This document shows, in pieces, positions 18,100 through 26,407 of a stretch of DNA of 64,000 nucleotides. This stretch comes from Bradyrhizobium sp. WBOS07 (GTDB lineage Bacteria; Pseudomonadota; Alphaproteobacteria; Rhizobiales; Xanthobacteraceae): contig NZ_CP029008.1 of NCBI RefSeq assembly GCF_024585165.1, positions 4,526,001 through 4,590,000 of the forward strand. The letters run 5' to 3'. The translations under genes and the position numbers were made by a program. Each line of letters begins with the position of its first letter. Position 1 is the first letter of the stretch. The notes under the pieces were generated by a model. That model had not been told where the DNA came from, searched no databases, and saw only the letters and a list, made by a program, of their open reading frames with translations.

Positions 18100-19047
18100 A
18101 TGACAGACACGACCGTTTCAGAGCCCGGCCACCGCCTGAAGCCGCTGACGCCGGCGATGCTGCGCGATCTGTCGGTCCGCTCCGATCTCAAGGGCGCTAT
18201 GCAGACCACTGGCCATTATGGCGCGATCCTGCTGGTGGGCGCGGCGATCGCTGTGGTTTCCTCGAGATGGGGCGTGCTCTGGGCGTTGCCGTTGATGGCG
18301 TTGCAGGGTTATGTCGTGGCCTTCCTGTTCATGGCGGTGCACGAGACCGCGCACAAGACCGCGTTCAGGAGTCGCGGCCTCAATCTAGCCGTGGGCCACG
18401 TCTCAGCCTTCATCATCGGATTGCCTTACGAATATTACTGCCTGTTTCACTGGGACCATCACCGCTATACCCAGGATCCTGACAAGGATCCCGAGCTGAT
18501 CGTCGGGGTGAAACCGACATCCGACACGCAGCTCGCGATCGCCTATAGCGGCCTGCTCCAGGTCGCCGGCCGTCTCCGGCTGATGCTCGGTCACGCGATC
18601 ACCGGCAACGTCACCGTGCCGTGGATCCCCGAGAGCAAGCGCGCCGTCATCGTCAGAGAGGCGCGGGTCTATGTCGCGCTCTATGCTCTGCTGCTGGCGC
18701 TCTCGCTGTGGTTCACGTCGGCGCTACTGCTCTGGGTCTGGATCGTCCCGCTCATCATCGGGCAGTTCTTCCTGCGGCCCTATCTCTATGCCGAGCACAC
18801 CGGCTGCGAGCGCACCCGCAGCGCCTTTGAGAACACGCGCACCACCTACACCGCCGCGTTCGTCAAATGGTTCGCGTGGAACATGCCTTACCATGTCGAG
18901 CACCACGCCTATCCCTCGATCCCGTTTCACGCGCTGCCGAAGCTGAACGCAATCGTCGACGACGAGATCGTCCATCGCGGCCACGGCTACATCCGAACGA
19001 CGCGCGAGACCTGGACCTGGTTTCGCCGGCAGCGGCAGGCCGGCTAG
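18100..19047 (+). CDS. Membrane fatty acid desaturase
   Basis: 315 residues with the three histidine boxes of membrane di-iron desaturases: HETAHK (81-86), HWDHH (117-121) and HVEHH (265-269), separated by hydrophobic helices. It probably introduces a double bond or a hydroxyl group into a lipid or a related hydrophobic chain. The ATG was chosen just downstream of the hydrolase stop. Pairing with a MetX-like acyltransferase/hydrolase suggests a small lipid-modifying operon; the substrate cannot be read from the sequence. Confidence 0.88.
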   Translation: MTDTTVSEPGHRLKPLTPAMLRDLSVRSDLKGAMQTTGHYGAILLVGAAIAVVSSRWGVLWALPLMALQGYVVAFLFMAVHETAHKTAFRSRGLNLAVGHVSAFIIGLPYEYYCLFHWDHHRYTQDPDKDPELIVGVKPTSDTQLAIAYSGLLQVAGRLRLMLGHAITGNVTVPWIPESKRAVIVREARVYVALYALLLALSLWFTSALLLWVWIVPLIIGQFFLRPYLYAEHTGCERTRSAFENTRTTYTAAFVKWFAWNMPYHVEHHAYPSIPFHALPKLNAIVDDEIVHRGHGYIRTTRETWTWFRRQRQAG

Positions 19048-19184
19048 GCGGACGAGCGCCGATGGAGTTTCCCGTAGTTTGTCGTGGGTTTGCCGGCTTC
19101 CGATAGCGAGCTTTACGACGTGTTCATGCACTTGCTCGATGGCCCGGAGCATTCCGGTACCGTGCCGTCGCGCTCGGCATAAAT

Positions 19185-19198
19185 CTGATCAAAATCAA
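19185..19198. promoter_or_regulatory. FixK/FNR-like box, one mismatch from consensus
   Basis: On the minus strand it reads TTGAT-TTTG-ATCAG, nine of ten matches to TTGAT-N4-ATCAA, the FNR/FixK palindrome. It is 141 bases before the REC-EAL gene start, which is far for direct activation but possible with a long leader. Confidence 0.35.
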
Positions 19199-19338
19199 TC
19201 GCTTGGCGCCTCGAAGAAGATGCCTAACGAATCCCTCCGGATCGGGAAAGTTTTAGCCGTGTTGTATTCATGACCAGGCGAGACCGCTGCTGTAAGCGTT
19301 GGGGTCATCAACGCCGCCGACGTCTGGAGAGTTTGGTG

Positions 19339-20571
19339 ATGAGCGCGACGAGAGGCCGTCTTCTGGTGGTCGACGACGACCTGGTGCAGCGAGTCCTGAT
19401 CGGCAAGATCGGGGCGAAACTCGGCTACGAGACGGTCGTTGCGTCCTCCTATGAGGCCGCAACCGAGCTGCTGGGCCGCGAGGCCTTCGAGATCATGGCG
19501 CTCGACCTGTCGCTCGGAGAGCGGGACGGGGTGGAGCTGTTGCACTTCGTCGCCGAGCGAGGCCTCCGCGAGATGTCGATCGTCATCATCAGCGGCTGCG
19601 ACGATCGTATCATGAAGGCCACGCGACGGGTCGCGAACGGGTTGAAGCTGTCGGTCGGCGGATGCCTGACAAAGCCGCTCGATCTGAACCGCTTGCGCAG
19701 CGCACTCGAATCTCCGCGGCGTGCGCCGCTGGCCGCGGCATCGACCTCGCCGCAACTCCCGATCACGCCGGCGAGAATCATGCGCGGCCTCGCCGATCGC
19801 GAATTCTTCGTCGAGTTTCAGCCGAAGATATCGCTTGAGACCGGAAGGGTCGTCGGCGCCGAGGCGCTCGCACGCTGGCGCACCGCCGAATTCGGCATGG
19901 TCTCGCCCATGGTCTTCATTCCGATCGCCGAGGAGGCCGACCTCATGCGCGAGGTGACCGATTGCATCCTGTCATCGGCGATGTCGCAGGGCCGCAAGCT
20001 GATCGAGCGCAATCCCGGCTTCACCATTGCCGTCAACATTTCGGGCTCGCTGATGTCCGATCTGGCCTTGCCCGACCGCATCGAGGAGATCCTGCGCCGC
20101 GAGAACATCTCGCCGACCTCGCTGACGGTGGAGATCACCGAGACTTCGGCCATGGCGGACGTCGAACGTGCCAACGACATCCTGGTGCGGTTGCGGCTCA
20201 AGAAGATCGGGACGGCCATCGACGATTTCGGCACCGGCTATTCGTCGCTCGCGGCCCTGGCGCGGCTGCCGTTCAGCGAGCTGAAGATCGACCAGTCGTT
20301 CATCAAGGGCTGCGAATCCGACGATGACATGATGAAGATCGTCGATGCCTCGGTGGCGCTGGCGAAGGCGTTCAACATGAAGGTCGTGGCCGAGGGCGTC
20401 GAGAGCTCCGAAGCGCTCGAGATCATCCGCCGGATCGGCTGCGATGTCGCCCAGGGCTTTTTCTTTGCGCCCTCGCTGCGGCGATCGCGCGCCGAACGGT
20501 GGATCTCCGCGCGCAATGCTCTCGCCGACGGGCACGGGGCATCGGCGACGCCGGTTGCTCTCGCAGGCTGA
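19339..20571 (+). CDS. Response regulator with EAL cyclic-di-GMP phosphodiesterase domain
   Basis: 410 residues. A receiver domain occupies residues 1-125 (acidic pocket DDD 12-14, phospho-acceptor Asp56 in MALDLSLG, Lys in TKPL), and an EAL domain spans about 145-395. The EAL catalytic set looks complete: EAL 175-177, Asn233, Glu265, DDFGTG with Asp295/296, Lys316 and Glu352. It should therefore hydrolyse cyclic di-GMP when phosphorylation of the receiver allows it. No histidine kinase gene is next to it. The ATG follows CTGGAGAG. A FixK-like box lies upstream. Confidence 0.9.
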   Translation: MSATRGRLLVVDDDLVQRVLIGKIGAKLGYETVVASSYEAATELLGREAFEIMALDLSLGERDGVELLHFVAERGLREMSIVIISGCDDRIMKATRRVANGLKLSVGGCLTKPLDLNRLRSALESPRRAPLAAASTSPQLPITPARIMRGLADREFFVEFQPKISLETGRVVGAEALARWRTAEFGMVSPMVFIPIAEEADLMREVTDCILSSAMSQGRKLIERNPGFTIAVNISGSLMSDLALPDRIEEILRRENISPTSLTVEITETSAMADVERANDILVRLRLKKIGTAIDDFGTGYSSLAALARLPFSELKIDQSFIKGCESDDDMMKIVDASVALAKAFNMKVVAEGVESSEALEIIRRIGCDVAQGFFFAPSLRRSRAERWISARNALADGHGASATPVALAG

Positions 20572-20581
20572 GATGGCGAAC

Positions 20582-20602
20582 CCCGGTCGCCGGGCGACCG
20601 GG
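20582..20602. terminator. Hairpin between convergent genes
   Basis: CCCGGTCGC and GCGACCGGG form a nine-pair stem with loop CGG, 11 bases after the EAL gene stop and before the convergent His-rich gene. There is no T-tract, so termination efficiency is uncertain; it may serve both directions. Confidence 0.55.
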
Positions 20603-20625
20603 ATTCGTCAACAGATGCAGGCGGC

Positions 20626-20880
20626 TCAGTAGATCCCGTAGGCGCAGACATTGACGACGCGCACGCGCAGGCCGTGACGGGTCCGGACCAGGCGTTCCTG
20701 GTAGCAATTGCTGACGCCGGTGTTGAGGTAGATTCCGCCGAAGCCCCAGCCGGGACCCCAGTGGTGATGACCGTGATGGTGATGGAAGCCGCCGGCCGAA
20801 GCGGCGGTCGGGGCCAGAGCGGCAACGCCGAGCGAACCGGCGGCGATCAGACCGAGAGCAAGCTTACGAAACATCTTCAT
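20626..20880 (-). CDS. Small secreted histidine-rich protein
   Basis: 84 residues. A clear signal peptide (MKMFRKLALGLIAAGSLGVA, cut after ASA) is followed by a His cluster (GGFHHHHGHHHW), a Gly/Trp stretch, and a C-terminal region with two Cys (NCYQERL, NVCAYG) that could form a disulfide. It should be periplasmic. The His cluster suggests metal binding (zinc, nickel or copper), but that is an inference. The ATG has a GGAG site. Similar short proteins are widespread in Bradyrhizobium without known function. Confidence 0.8.
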   Translation of the reverse strand: MKMFRKLALGLIAAGSLGVAALAPTAASAGGFHHHHGHHHWGPGWGFGGIYLNTGVSNCYQERLVRTRHGLRVRVVNVCAYGIY

Positions 20881-20972
20881 TCTCCATTTGGTGCTAGGGC
20901 CGTTGTTGTGTCCCTGCATCTCGGTCGGGCCGAGATGCGATCGCGTTCACGCGGGATCAGGAGAATCGTGTT

Positions 20973-21992
20973 TCAGGATTGTTTCGTGGCCTGCGGCGTA
21001 ATGTGCCGGTGTGATGTTTTCCGCGCCGCGCGGTAGCGCGCGGCCATCGCCCGCGTCAGTTCCGTCATCTTGTCGCGGAGATCGGCGGGCTCCAGCACTT
21101 CGGCCTCGGGGCCGAGCCGCAATAATTCGGCCGCGGCGTGCCAGGATGTCTTGCCGACAGGCACGCGCGCAATGCGCCAGCCGTCGGCATCGCCGGTCTC
21201 TGCGAGCTGCGTACGCGCCTTGACGTAAGGCTGGCTCAATGCGTCGAGCAGCTTGACGCCGAACGGCGACAGCCGCACCACCGCGACATTGGGATGCATC
21301 TCGGCCTCGAGGCGAAGTGTCGCGGCCTGTCAATAGGCGGCAAGGTCGAAATCGGTGGGGCGCTCGAAGTTCTCGTCGAGCGCCGCGCAGTCGAGCACGC
21401 GCGCGACACGATAGGTGCGCACGCTAGCGTCGACCTGGCCCGCGAGGTACCAGTTCCCGCCCTTCAGCACGAGGCCGAGCGGCGCGAGGCGGCGCTGCTT
21501 CTCGGAACGCCAGCTCTGGTAGCGGATTTTTATCAATGTCCCGCGCAGCACCGCGCCGGCAATCGTGCGTAGATGTTTCGGTTCTTCCGCCTCGCCAAAC
21601 CAGCCCGGCGCATCCAGGTGAAAGCGCTCCTGCATACGATTGGCGTCCTCGCGCAGATGGGCGGGCAGCGCCGCCATCAGCTTGTTCTGCGCGGCGATCA
21701 TCGCCGCATCGAGGCCGAGGGCCGCCGCAGGACCGGGCAATCCGGTCAGGAACAGCGCGCCGGCCTCGCTCTGCGACAGGCCGTTCAGTCGCACGCGGTA
21801 GCCGTCGAGCAGGCGGTAACCGCCCTCTGCGCCGCGGTCGGCGTAGACGGGCACGCCCGACGCCGCGAGCGCGTCGATGTCGCGATAGATCGTGCGCACC
21901 GAGACCTCGCAGGACTTCGCAAGCTCGGGCGCGGTGACCTGCCCCCTGGCTTGGAGGATGGTGAGGATCGACAGCATCCGGCTCGCGCGCAT
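20973..21992 (-). pseudogene. WYL-domain (YafY/DeoR-like) regulator interrupted by an in-frame stop
   Basis: The reading frame encodes an N-terminal winged helix (ILQARGQVTAPELAKSCEVS, VRTIYRDIDAL) and a WYL-type effector domain, but a TGA at 21332-21330 stops it after 220 residues (ending FDLAAY). The same frame continues uninterrupted for another 118 codons with the expected WYL C-terminal part (QAATLRLEAEMHPNVAVVRL onward). In relatives as I remember them this spot reads AAYWQ, so a single G-to-A change turned Trp TGG into TGA. The product is either a truncated regulator still able to bind DNA or non-functional. It is divergent from a GST gene across a perfect operator. A base-calling error is possible. 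Confidence 0.8.
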
Positions 21993-22004
21993 GATTTCCT
22001 TAAA

Positions 22005-22033
22005 CCATACCTGACAGGGGATGTCAGGTATGG
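22005..22033. promoter_or_regulatory. Perfect 12-bp-arm operator between WYL regulator and GST gene
   Basis: CCATACCTGACA and its exact complement TGTCAGGTATGG are separated by GGGGA. The site lies 13 bases upstream of the regulator start and 49 bases upstream of the GST start, the expected place for an autoregulated divergent promoter. The TGACA-N5-TGTCA core is typical of sites for YafY-type regulators. Confidence 0.75.
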
Positions 22034-22081
22034 GTCTCTACAAGATGCGCCTTGCCAGAGAGCGCCCCGGGAGAGCCTGCC

Positions 22082-22726
22082 ATGACCGATCCGAACCGCA
22101 TCACGCTGTATTACTCGCCGCAAAGCCGCGCCACCGGCACGCGGGTGCTGCTGGAGGAGCTGGGCGCGCCCTATGATCTCCACGTCCTCAACATGAAGGC
22201 CGGCGAGCAGCGGAAGCCGGCCTATCTCGCCATCAATCCGCTCGGCAAGGTCCCGGCGATCCGCCACGGCGAGGCCCTGGTGACCGAGCAGGTCGCGATC
22301 ACCATCTATCTCGCTGATCTCTTCCCGCAGGCGGGTCTGACACCTGCGCTGAACGATCCTCTGCGCGGCCCATATCTACGCTGGATCGCCTATTACGGCT
22401 CATCCTTCGAGCCGGCGCTGATCGACAAGTTCATGCAGCGCGAGCCGGCGCCCATCACGCAGTCGCCCTATGCCGACTACGACACCATGCTCGGCGCGCT
22501 CGAAGCGCAGCTGTCGAGGGGGCCGTATCTGCTCGGCGAGCGTATGACAGCCGCCGATGTGTTGTGGGGCGTCGCGTTCAGCTGGACCATGATGTTCGGC
22601 ATCGTCCCGAAGAAGGACGTCTTCGTCCGCTACGCCGAGCGCATGACCTCGCGACCGACATTCCAGCGCATCAACGCGGCGGATGAGGAGATGGCCGCGC
22701 AGCATGCCAAGGCGATTCCGAGCTAA
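22082..22726 (+). CDS. Glutathione S-transferase family protein
   Basis: 214 residues with the two-domain GST layout. The thioredoxin-like N-domain begins ITLYYSPQSRATGTRVLLEELG and has the cis-Pro region GKVPAI and EQVAITIYLADL. The helical C-domain has the N-capping-like segment LLGERMTAADVLW. Cys/Ser at the usual catalytic spot is represented by Ser (SPQSRA). It conjugates or reduces electrophiles with glutathione; the substrate is unknown. It is divergent from the interrupted WYL regulator, which probably represses it through the palindrome between them. Confidence 0.9.
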   Translation: MTDPNRITLYYSPQSRATGTRVLLEELGAPYDLHVLNMKAGEQRKPAYLAINPLGKVPAIRHGEALVTEQVAITIYLADLFPQAGLTPALNDPLRGPYLRWIAYYGSSFEPALIDKFMQREPAPITQSPYADYDTMLGALEAQLSRGPYLLGERMTAADVLWGVAFSWTMMFGIVPKKDVFVRYAERMTSRPTFQRINAADEEMAAQHAKAIPS

Positions 22727-22734
22727 GCTGTTAA

Positions 22735-22805
22735 GCCAACCTCCGCTGTCCTCCCGGGACGCGCGCTTGAGGCGCGCTTGTCCGGGACTACAGCGGAGGG
22801 TTTGG
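22735..22805. repeat. Long palindromic hairpin between convergent genes
   Basis: Outer arms GCCAA...CTCCGCTGT and ACAGCGGAG...TTTGGC enclose inner arms CCCGGGAC.CGCGC and GCGCG..TCCGGG. It fills the gap between the GST and crotonase genes and could act as a bidirectional terminator. It belongs to the intergenic palindrome type seen repeatedly in this window. Confidence 0.65.
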
Positions 22806-22810
22806 CTCCC

Positions 22811-23596
22811 TCAAAACCGCGGCGCTCTCTTCTCTGCGAACGCCTTGATGCCTTCCTTGATCTCCTCGCCGCGCATGCTGTCGCGGTGGCGCTGGTCGGC
22901 GGCGCGATCATCGAGCTCGCCGCGGGCGAATTCGTTGATGGCGCGCTTCATGCCGGCCATCGCCTGCGGCGCGTTGCCGGCGAGAACCGTCGCGAGTTGG
23001 TCGACCTCCTCGTCCAGGTACTCCACCGGCACCATCGCGGTGAGATAGCCGATCCGCAGCATCTCCGGGGCACTGATCTTTTGCGCGGTCAGGAACAGTC
23101 GCTTCGCGTTGTCGATGCCGAGCCGGGTGACGTAGCGCTTGATGCCGCTCCGATAATAATGCAGCCCGAGCCGAGCCGCCGGCATGAACATCTCGGCGGT
23201 GTCGACGCCGATGCGGAAATCGCAGGCGAGCGCGAGATCGGTCGAGCCGCCATAGACGCCGCCGTTGAGCCGGCAGATCGTCGGCACGCCGAGATCCTCC
23301 AGCCGGTTGACGACGAGTTCGAAGGCAGAGCCCGCGCTCTGCTGCTCGTTTGCGCTGACGGCGCGCTCGGCGACCGAGTTGAGGTCATACCCGGCGGAGA
23401 AGGCGCGGCCGGTGCCGGTCAGCACCAGCACGCGGATGGCTGGATCGGCCTCGATCAGGTCGAACAGCCTGACCAGTTCGTCGAGGTCTTCCGCCTGGAG
23501 CCGGTTGAGATGCTTCGGCCGGTTGAGGCGGATGGTGGCGCGTGCGCCGTCGCATTGGAGCAGGGGGCTGGTCGCTGCGTCGGTGACGTCCGACAT
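22811..23596 (-). CDS. Enoyl-CoA hydratase/isomerase family protein
   Basis: A crotonase-fold protein of 261 residues. Oxyanion-hole segments are visible (FSAGYDLNSVAE and LNGGVYGGSTDLALACDFRIG). The usual catalytic Glu of hydratases in the second motif is replaced by Ser/Asp (GGSTDLAL), so the reaction may be isomerisation, hydrolysis or another crotonase chemistry rather than hydration. ATG 23596 has GGAGAC seven bases upstream; ATG 23608 is the alternative. It is a single gene with hairpins on its 3' side. Confidence 0.85.
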   Translation of the reverse strand: MSDVTDAATSPLLQCDGARATIRLNRPKHLNRLQAEDLDELVRLFDLIEADPAIRVLVLTGTGRAFSAGYDLNSVAERAVSANEQQSAGSAFELVVNRLEDLGVPTICRLNGGVYGGSTDLALACDFRIGVDTAEMFMPAARLGLHYYRSGIKRYVTRLGIDNAKRLFLTAQKISAPEMLRIGYLTAMVPVEYLDEEVDQLATVLAGNAPQAMAGMKRAINEFARGELDDRAADQRHRDSMRGEEIKEGIKAFAEKRAPRF

Positions 23597-23813
23597 TCTT
23601 GTCTCCATCGTACCTGTTTTGGAGGGCGCGGCGTTTCGCCTCGGCGTCGCCGCCGGTCTTAGCGAGATCGGGATGCCGTGCCATCTCGAAGCTGTCGCAG
23701 GCCCGGAACGTGCGGCACCGCGTCGAGCACCCAGAGCACGCCGCCGGTCCGACAGCAAGACCTGCCGAGCACGCTGATGGTGACCGCGGCGCAGGCCGCC
23801 TTGGTCATGGGGT

Positions 23814-24032
23814 CTACCTGAAATGCGGCGGCTCGTCGTAACCGCGACGGCTGCTGAAGAACAGCAGCACCATCAGCCCGACGCCGACGATGATGGAAAA
23901 CCCCGCGCCCAGCGCCAGCGCCACATAGCCTTCCGTCGGAATCGGCTCGCCTTCGACCGCTATTGCGGAATAGGCGAAGTAGCCGGCCGCCGCCAGCATT
24001 CCCAGGAGGAGGATGATGAGGAGTGCACGCAT
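23814..24032 (-). CDS. Small membrane protein
   Basis: 72 residues with two predicted membrane helices (LLIILLLGMLAAAGYFAYSAI and VALALGAGFSIIVGVGLMVLLFF) joined by a short acidic loop, and a polar C-terminus (SSRRGYDEPPHFR). I recognise no family. It lies 149 bases downstream of the TAXI-type gene on the same strand. The function is unknown. Confidence 0.7.
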   Translation of the reverse strand: MRALLIILLLGMLAAAGYFAYSAIAVEGEPIPTEGYVALALGAGFSIIVGVGLMVLLFFSSRRGYDEPPHFR

Positions 24033-24181
24033 GCGGAGGTTTCCGGTTGCAACGGAACCAACGGTTGCAGATCGCGCTAGTTCCTACCGACAGGGCGGAG
24101 GTCCCAGCCCCAGCCGCGCACCCGGACGCAATGCAGCACGTCGTGATGCGCTGCAGCGGCGGCCTCGAACGACCCGGCTGC

Positions 24182-25627
24182 TCAGGCGCTCTGGGCGGTC
24201 TTGACGACCACGACATTGCTGTCGTCGTGCGGGGCGGGCCCGGTGCCCGGCGCCGACGTCTCGGTCTCGCTGGCATGACGTTTCAGATAGTCGCGGCGCA
24301 TGCCGATCTCGTCGCGGACGAACTCGTAGCCCAGCTTGAAGGTGTCGAGCCCATCGGTACTGATCGTGCCGTCTCGCAGTCCGATGACGGCGCCGCGCAG
24401 GATGCCCTCGAGCTCGTCCTGAAGACATTCGAGCTGATCCAGCGAGTGGGCGTGCTCGATCCGCTCGCCGATGTCGAGGATGGCGGTGGAGAGTTCGCTG
24501 GCCTTCTCCGGCGCGATGCGGGTGATCTTGGCGTAGATCGCGGCGAAGATCGAGCCGATGACGCTGAGCGCGGCGGCGCCCACATACATCAAGTCGCTGT
24601 ACTTATCCATGAACGACTTGGTGTCGTCGTTGATGTAATCGGCCGCGCCCTGGTGCGCCATCACGAAGGCGTCCTTCTCGACAGAGGCCGGCTCGATCCT
24701 GGTGGCAAAGCCGTTGTCGAGCCCGAGCGCGGATTTGTTCTCGTAGACGATGCGGGCGAGCTCGCCTCCCGTGCTCGGGGACATCCTGGATTGCGCCACC
24801 AGCAGCCATTCCAGCCCGATCGTGTCGAGGTCGTCATCGGGAATTTGCGGGGATGTCGACAGCGTGCCTGCCGTCAGCGTCTCGCTGGAAATGCCGGGAA
24901 GCCTGCGCGCCAGCGCCTTGGCCTCGTCGATCGCGTTGAGCGTGAAGCCGCCGCGCTTGGCGACCTGCTCATAGGTCTTGTCCCGCACCGCCCTGGAGGC
25001 ATGGACGATGGCGACGACCGCGCCAAAGCCGCTTGCCGGTGCGAACAGCTTGTCGAGCGTTGCGCCCTGCGGCGCCATCTGGATCTTCGCCGCGTCCGGA
25101 CCGTCGGGGATGTCGAGAATGCTGCGCACGAAGGCGAGGGAGGATTCGCTCTCGGCGAGAACGGCGACCTTCTTCTTCTTCAGCTCGGCGATCGATTTGA
25201 TCTTCCTGTTGCCGGGGCCGAGCAGGAGCACGAGATCGTGCTCGAGGATCGCGAGCGTGCGCGCCCGCAGCGGGACCTTGGCGTCGGTGCGCAGGACGGC
25301 GAGGTCGGCCTGCTTGCGGTCGAATTGTGCGAGCGCCTTGGTGCTGTCGGCGTTGTTGACGATCTTGATGCGCAAGCGCGAGGCGTTGGACGTCAGCACC
25401 GTGGCGAGCTTGGCCGCGAACAGCGCCTCGTCGCTGTTGGGGGCGCCGACGGCAAAGGTCAGCGTTTCCGAATTGTGCAGCATCGCGCGGCCGGCCCAGA
25501 CGGTGGCCAGCGACAACAGCAGGGTCAGCACGACGTAGAGGAAGACCTGCTGCTGATTGGTCTTGATCACCTTGGGGCGCCGGGGCGGCGGTTCGGCAAG
25601 TGACGAAATCGGGCCTTCAGTACTCAT
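24182..25627 (-). CDS. TAXI-type TRAP solute-binding-like membrane protein
   Basis: 481 residues. A cytoplasmic N-terminus with a membrane anchor (VFLYVVLTLLLSLATVWAG) precedes a periplasmic TAXI-like binding domain (about 55-330: LTFAVGAPNSDEALFAAKLA, then ADLAVLRTDA and KKKVAVLAESESS). A second helix (LMYVGAAALSVIGSIFAAIY, about 345-365) leads to a helical cytoplasmic C-domain. The tethering by two helices distinguishes it from a free binding protein and suggests a sensor or anchored role. No TRAP permease is adjacent. The function is not established. Confidence 0.8.
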   Translation of the reverse strand: MSTEGPISSLAEPPPRRPKVIKTNQQQVFLYVVLTLLLSLATVWAGRAMLHNSETLTFAVGAPNSDEALFAAKLATVLTSNASRLRIKIVNNADSTKALAQFDRKQADLAVLRTDAKVPLRARTLAILEHDLVLLLGPGNRKIKSIAELKKKKVAVLAESESSLAFVRSILDIPDGPDAAKIQMAPQGATLDKLFAPASGFGAVVAIVHASRAVRDKTYEQVAKRGGFTLNAIDEAKALARRLPGISSETLTAGTLSTSPQIPDDDLDTIGLEWLLVAQSRMSPSTGGELARIVYENKSALGLDNGFATRIEPASVEKDAFVMAHQGAADYINDDTKSFMDKYSDLMYVGAAALSVIGSIFAAIYAKITRIAPEKASELSTAILDIGERIEHAHSLDQLECLQDELEGILRGAVIGLRDGTISTDGLDTFKLGYEFVRDEIGMRRDYLKRHASETETSAPGTGPAPHDDSNVVVVKTAQSA

Positions 25628-26004
25628 GGCAGCACTCTGGCCTTATTGTCTCGGTGGTGGGCAGCTCGCGGATGCGATCGCGGGGCGCGCCCTAAAATTT
25701 GTAAACGTCTGAAAAAAGAACGGTATTCTCTATCTGGGATGATAGCGCGAAGGTCACGGAAAGCAAATTTCGAGCCGAAGGTAACCTTACGCGGGGCTTC
25801 CGCGGCCATGGCTCGCCCCTATGCCCGGTTAGCCACACTTGGCGAATTTCCGGTTCCCCCGGCTGCATTCCGCCGCGGGAGATGTCATAAATCGCGCCTT
25901 CCGGCGATTTGACCGGTCCAGACCTGGTCCAATAATAAGTTGCGCTGAACGCTCCAATTTTCCTTGTCACGTCAATGAGGGCGTCAGCCTTGTCGTTTCC
26001 ACCC
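25628..26004. other. Intergenic region without a convincing gene
   Basis: It lies between the divergent TAXI-like and DUF3307 genes. The only structure seen is a perfect inverted repeat at 25889-25910 (AAATCGC / GCGATTT with an eight-base loop), about 95 bases before the DUF3307 start. Short frames on both strands lack plausible composition. Confidence 0.5.
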
Positions 26005-26391
26005 ATGTCATCGGCGGTTCCGGTCGAAGCGCTCATTGGCTGGATGTTGCTGCTCACTTTCAAGCACATCATCGCCGACTTCGTCCTCCAGACCGCCTGG
26101 ATGGCGCATGGCAAGGACCAGAAGCACGGCTGGGCCCTGCCGCTTCTGGTGCACTGCCTCGTTCACCTTGCGGTTGCACTGCCGCTGATCCTGATCGTGG
26201 CGCCGAAATTCTGGTTCGTGGCCTTCATCGACTTCGTGATCCACATCACGATCGACCGCGCCAAGGGGTTCGTCTCGGCGAATTTCGGGGTCGACCTGGC
26301 GCATCCCTGGTTCTGGACCCTGATCGGCGTCGACCAGGCGCTGCATCATCTGACCGGCTTCGGCCTTTCCATCTTCATGGCGGCGAACTGA
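26005..26391 (+). CDS. DUF3307 family membrane protein
   Basis: 128 residues with three or four hydrophobic helices. The N-terminal motif FKHIIADFVLQTAWMAHGKD and the later FIDFVIHITIDRAKG match the DUF3307 pattern (H..ADF.LQ...; conserved His and Asp inside helices). The role is unknown; DUF3307 proteins are small inner-membrane proteins. The start is uncertain: ATG 25975 would add ten residues, and neither start has a strong ribosome-binding site. Confidence 0.82.
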   Translation: MSSAVPVEALIGWMLLLTFKHIIADFVLQTAWMAHGKDQKHGWALPLLVHCLVHLAVALPLILIVAPKFWFVAFIDFVIHITIDRAKGFVSANFGVDLAHPWFWTLIGVDQALHHLTGFGLSIFMAAN

Positions 26392-26407
26392 GACCAGCGA
26401 TTGATCC

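Noticed and set aside
23606..23809. Two overlapping short frames (one Cys-rich, one starting MTKAACAAVT) upstream of the crotonase gene
   Set aside because: Each is plausible for only part of its length; they may be the halves of a frameshifted small gene, but the evidence is too thin to annotate.
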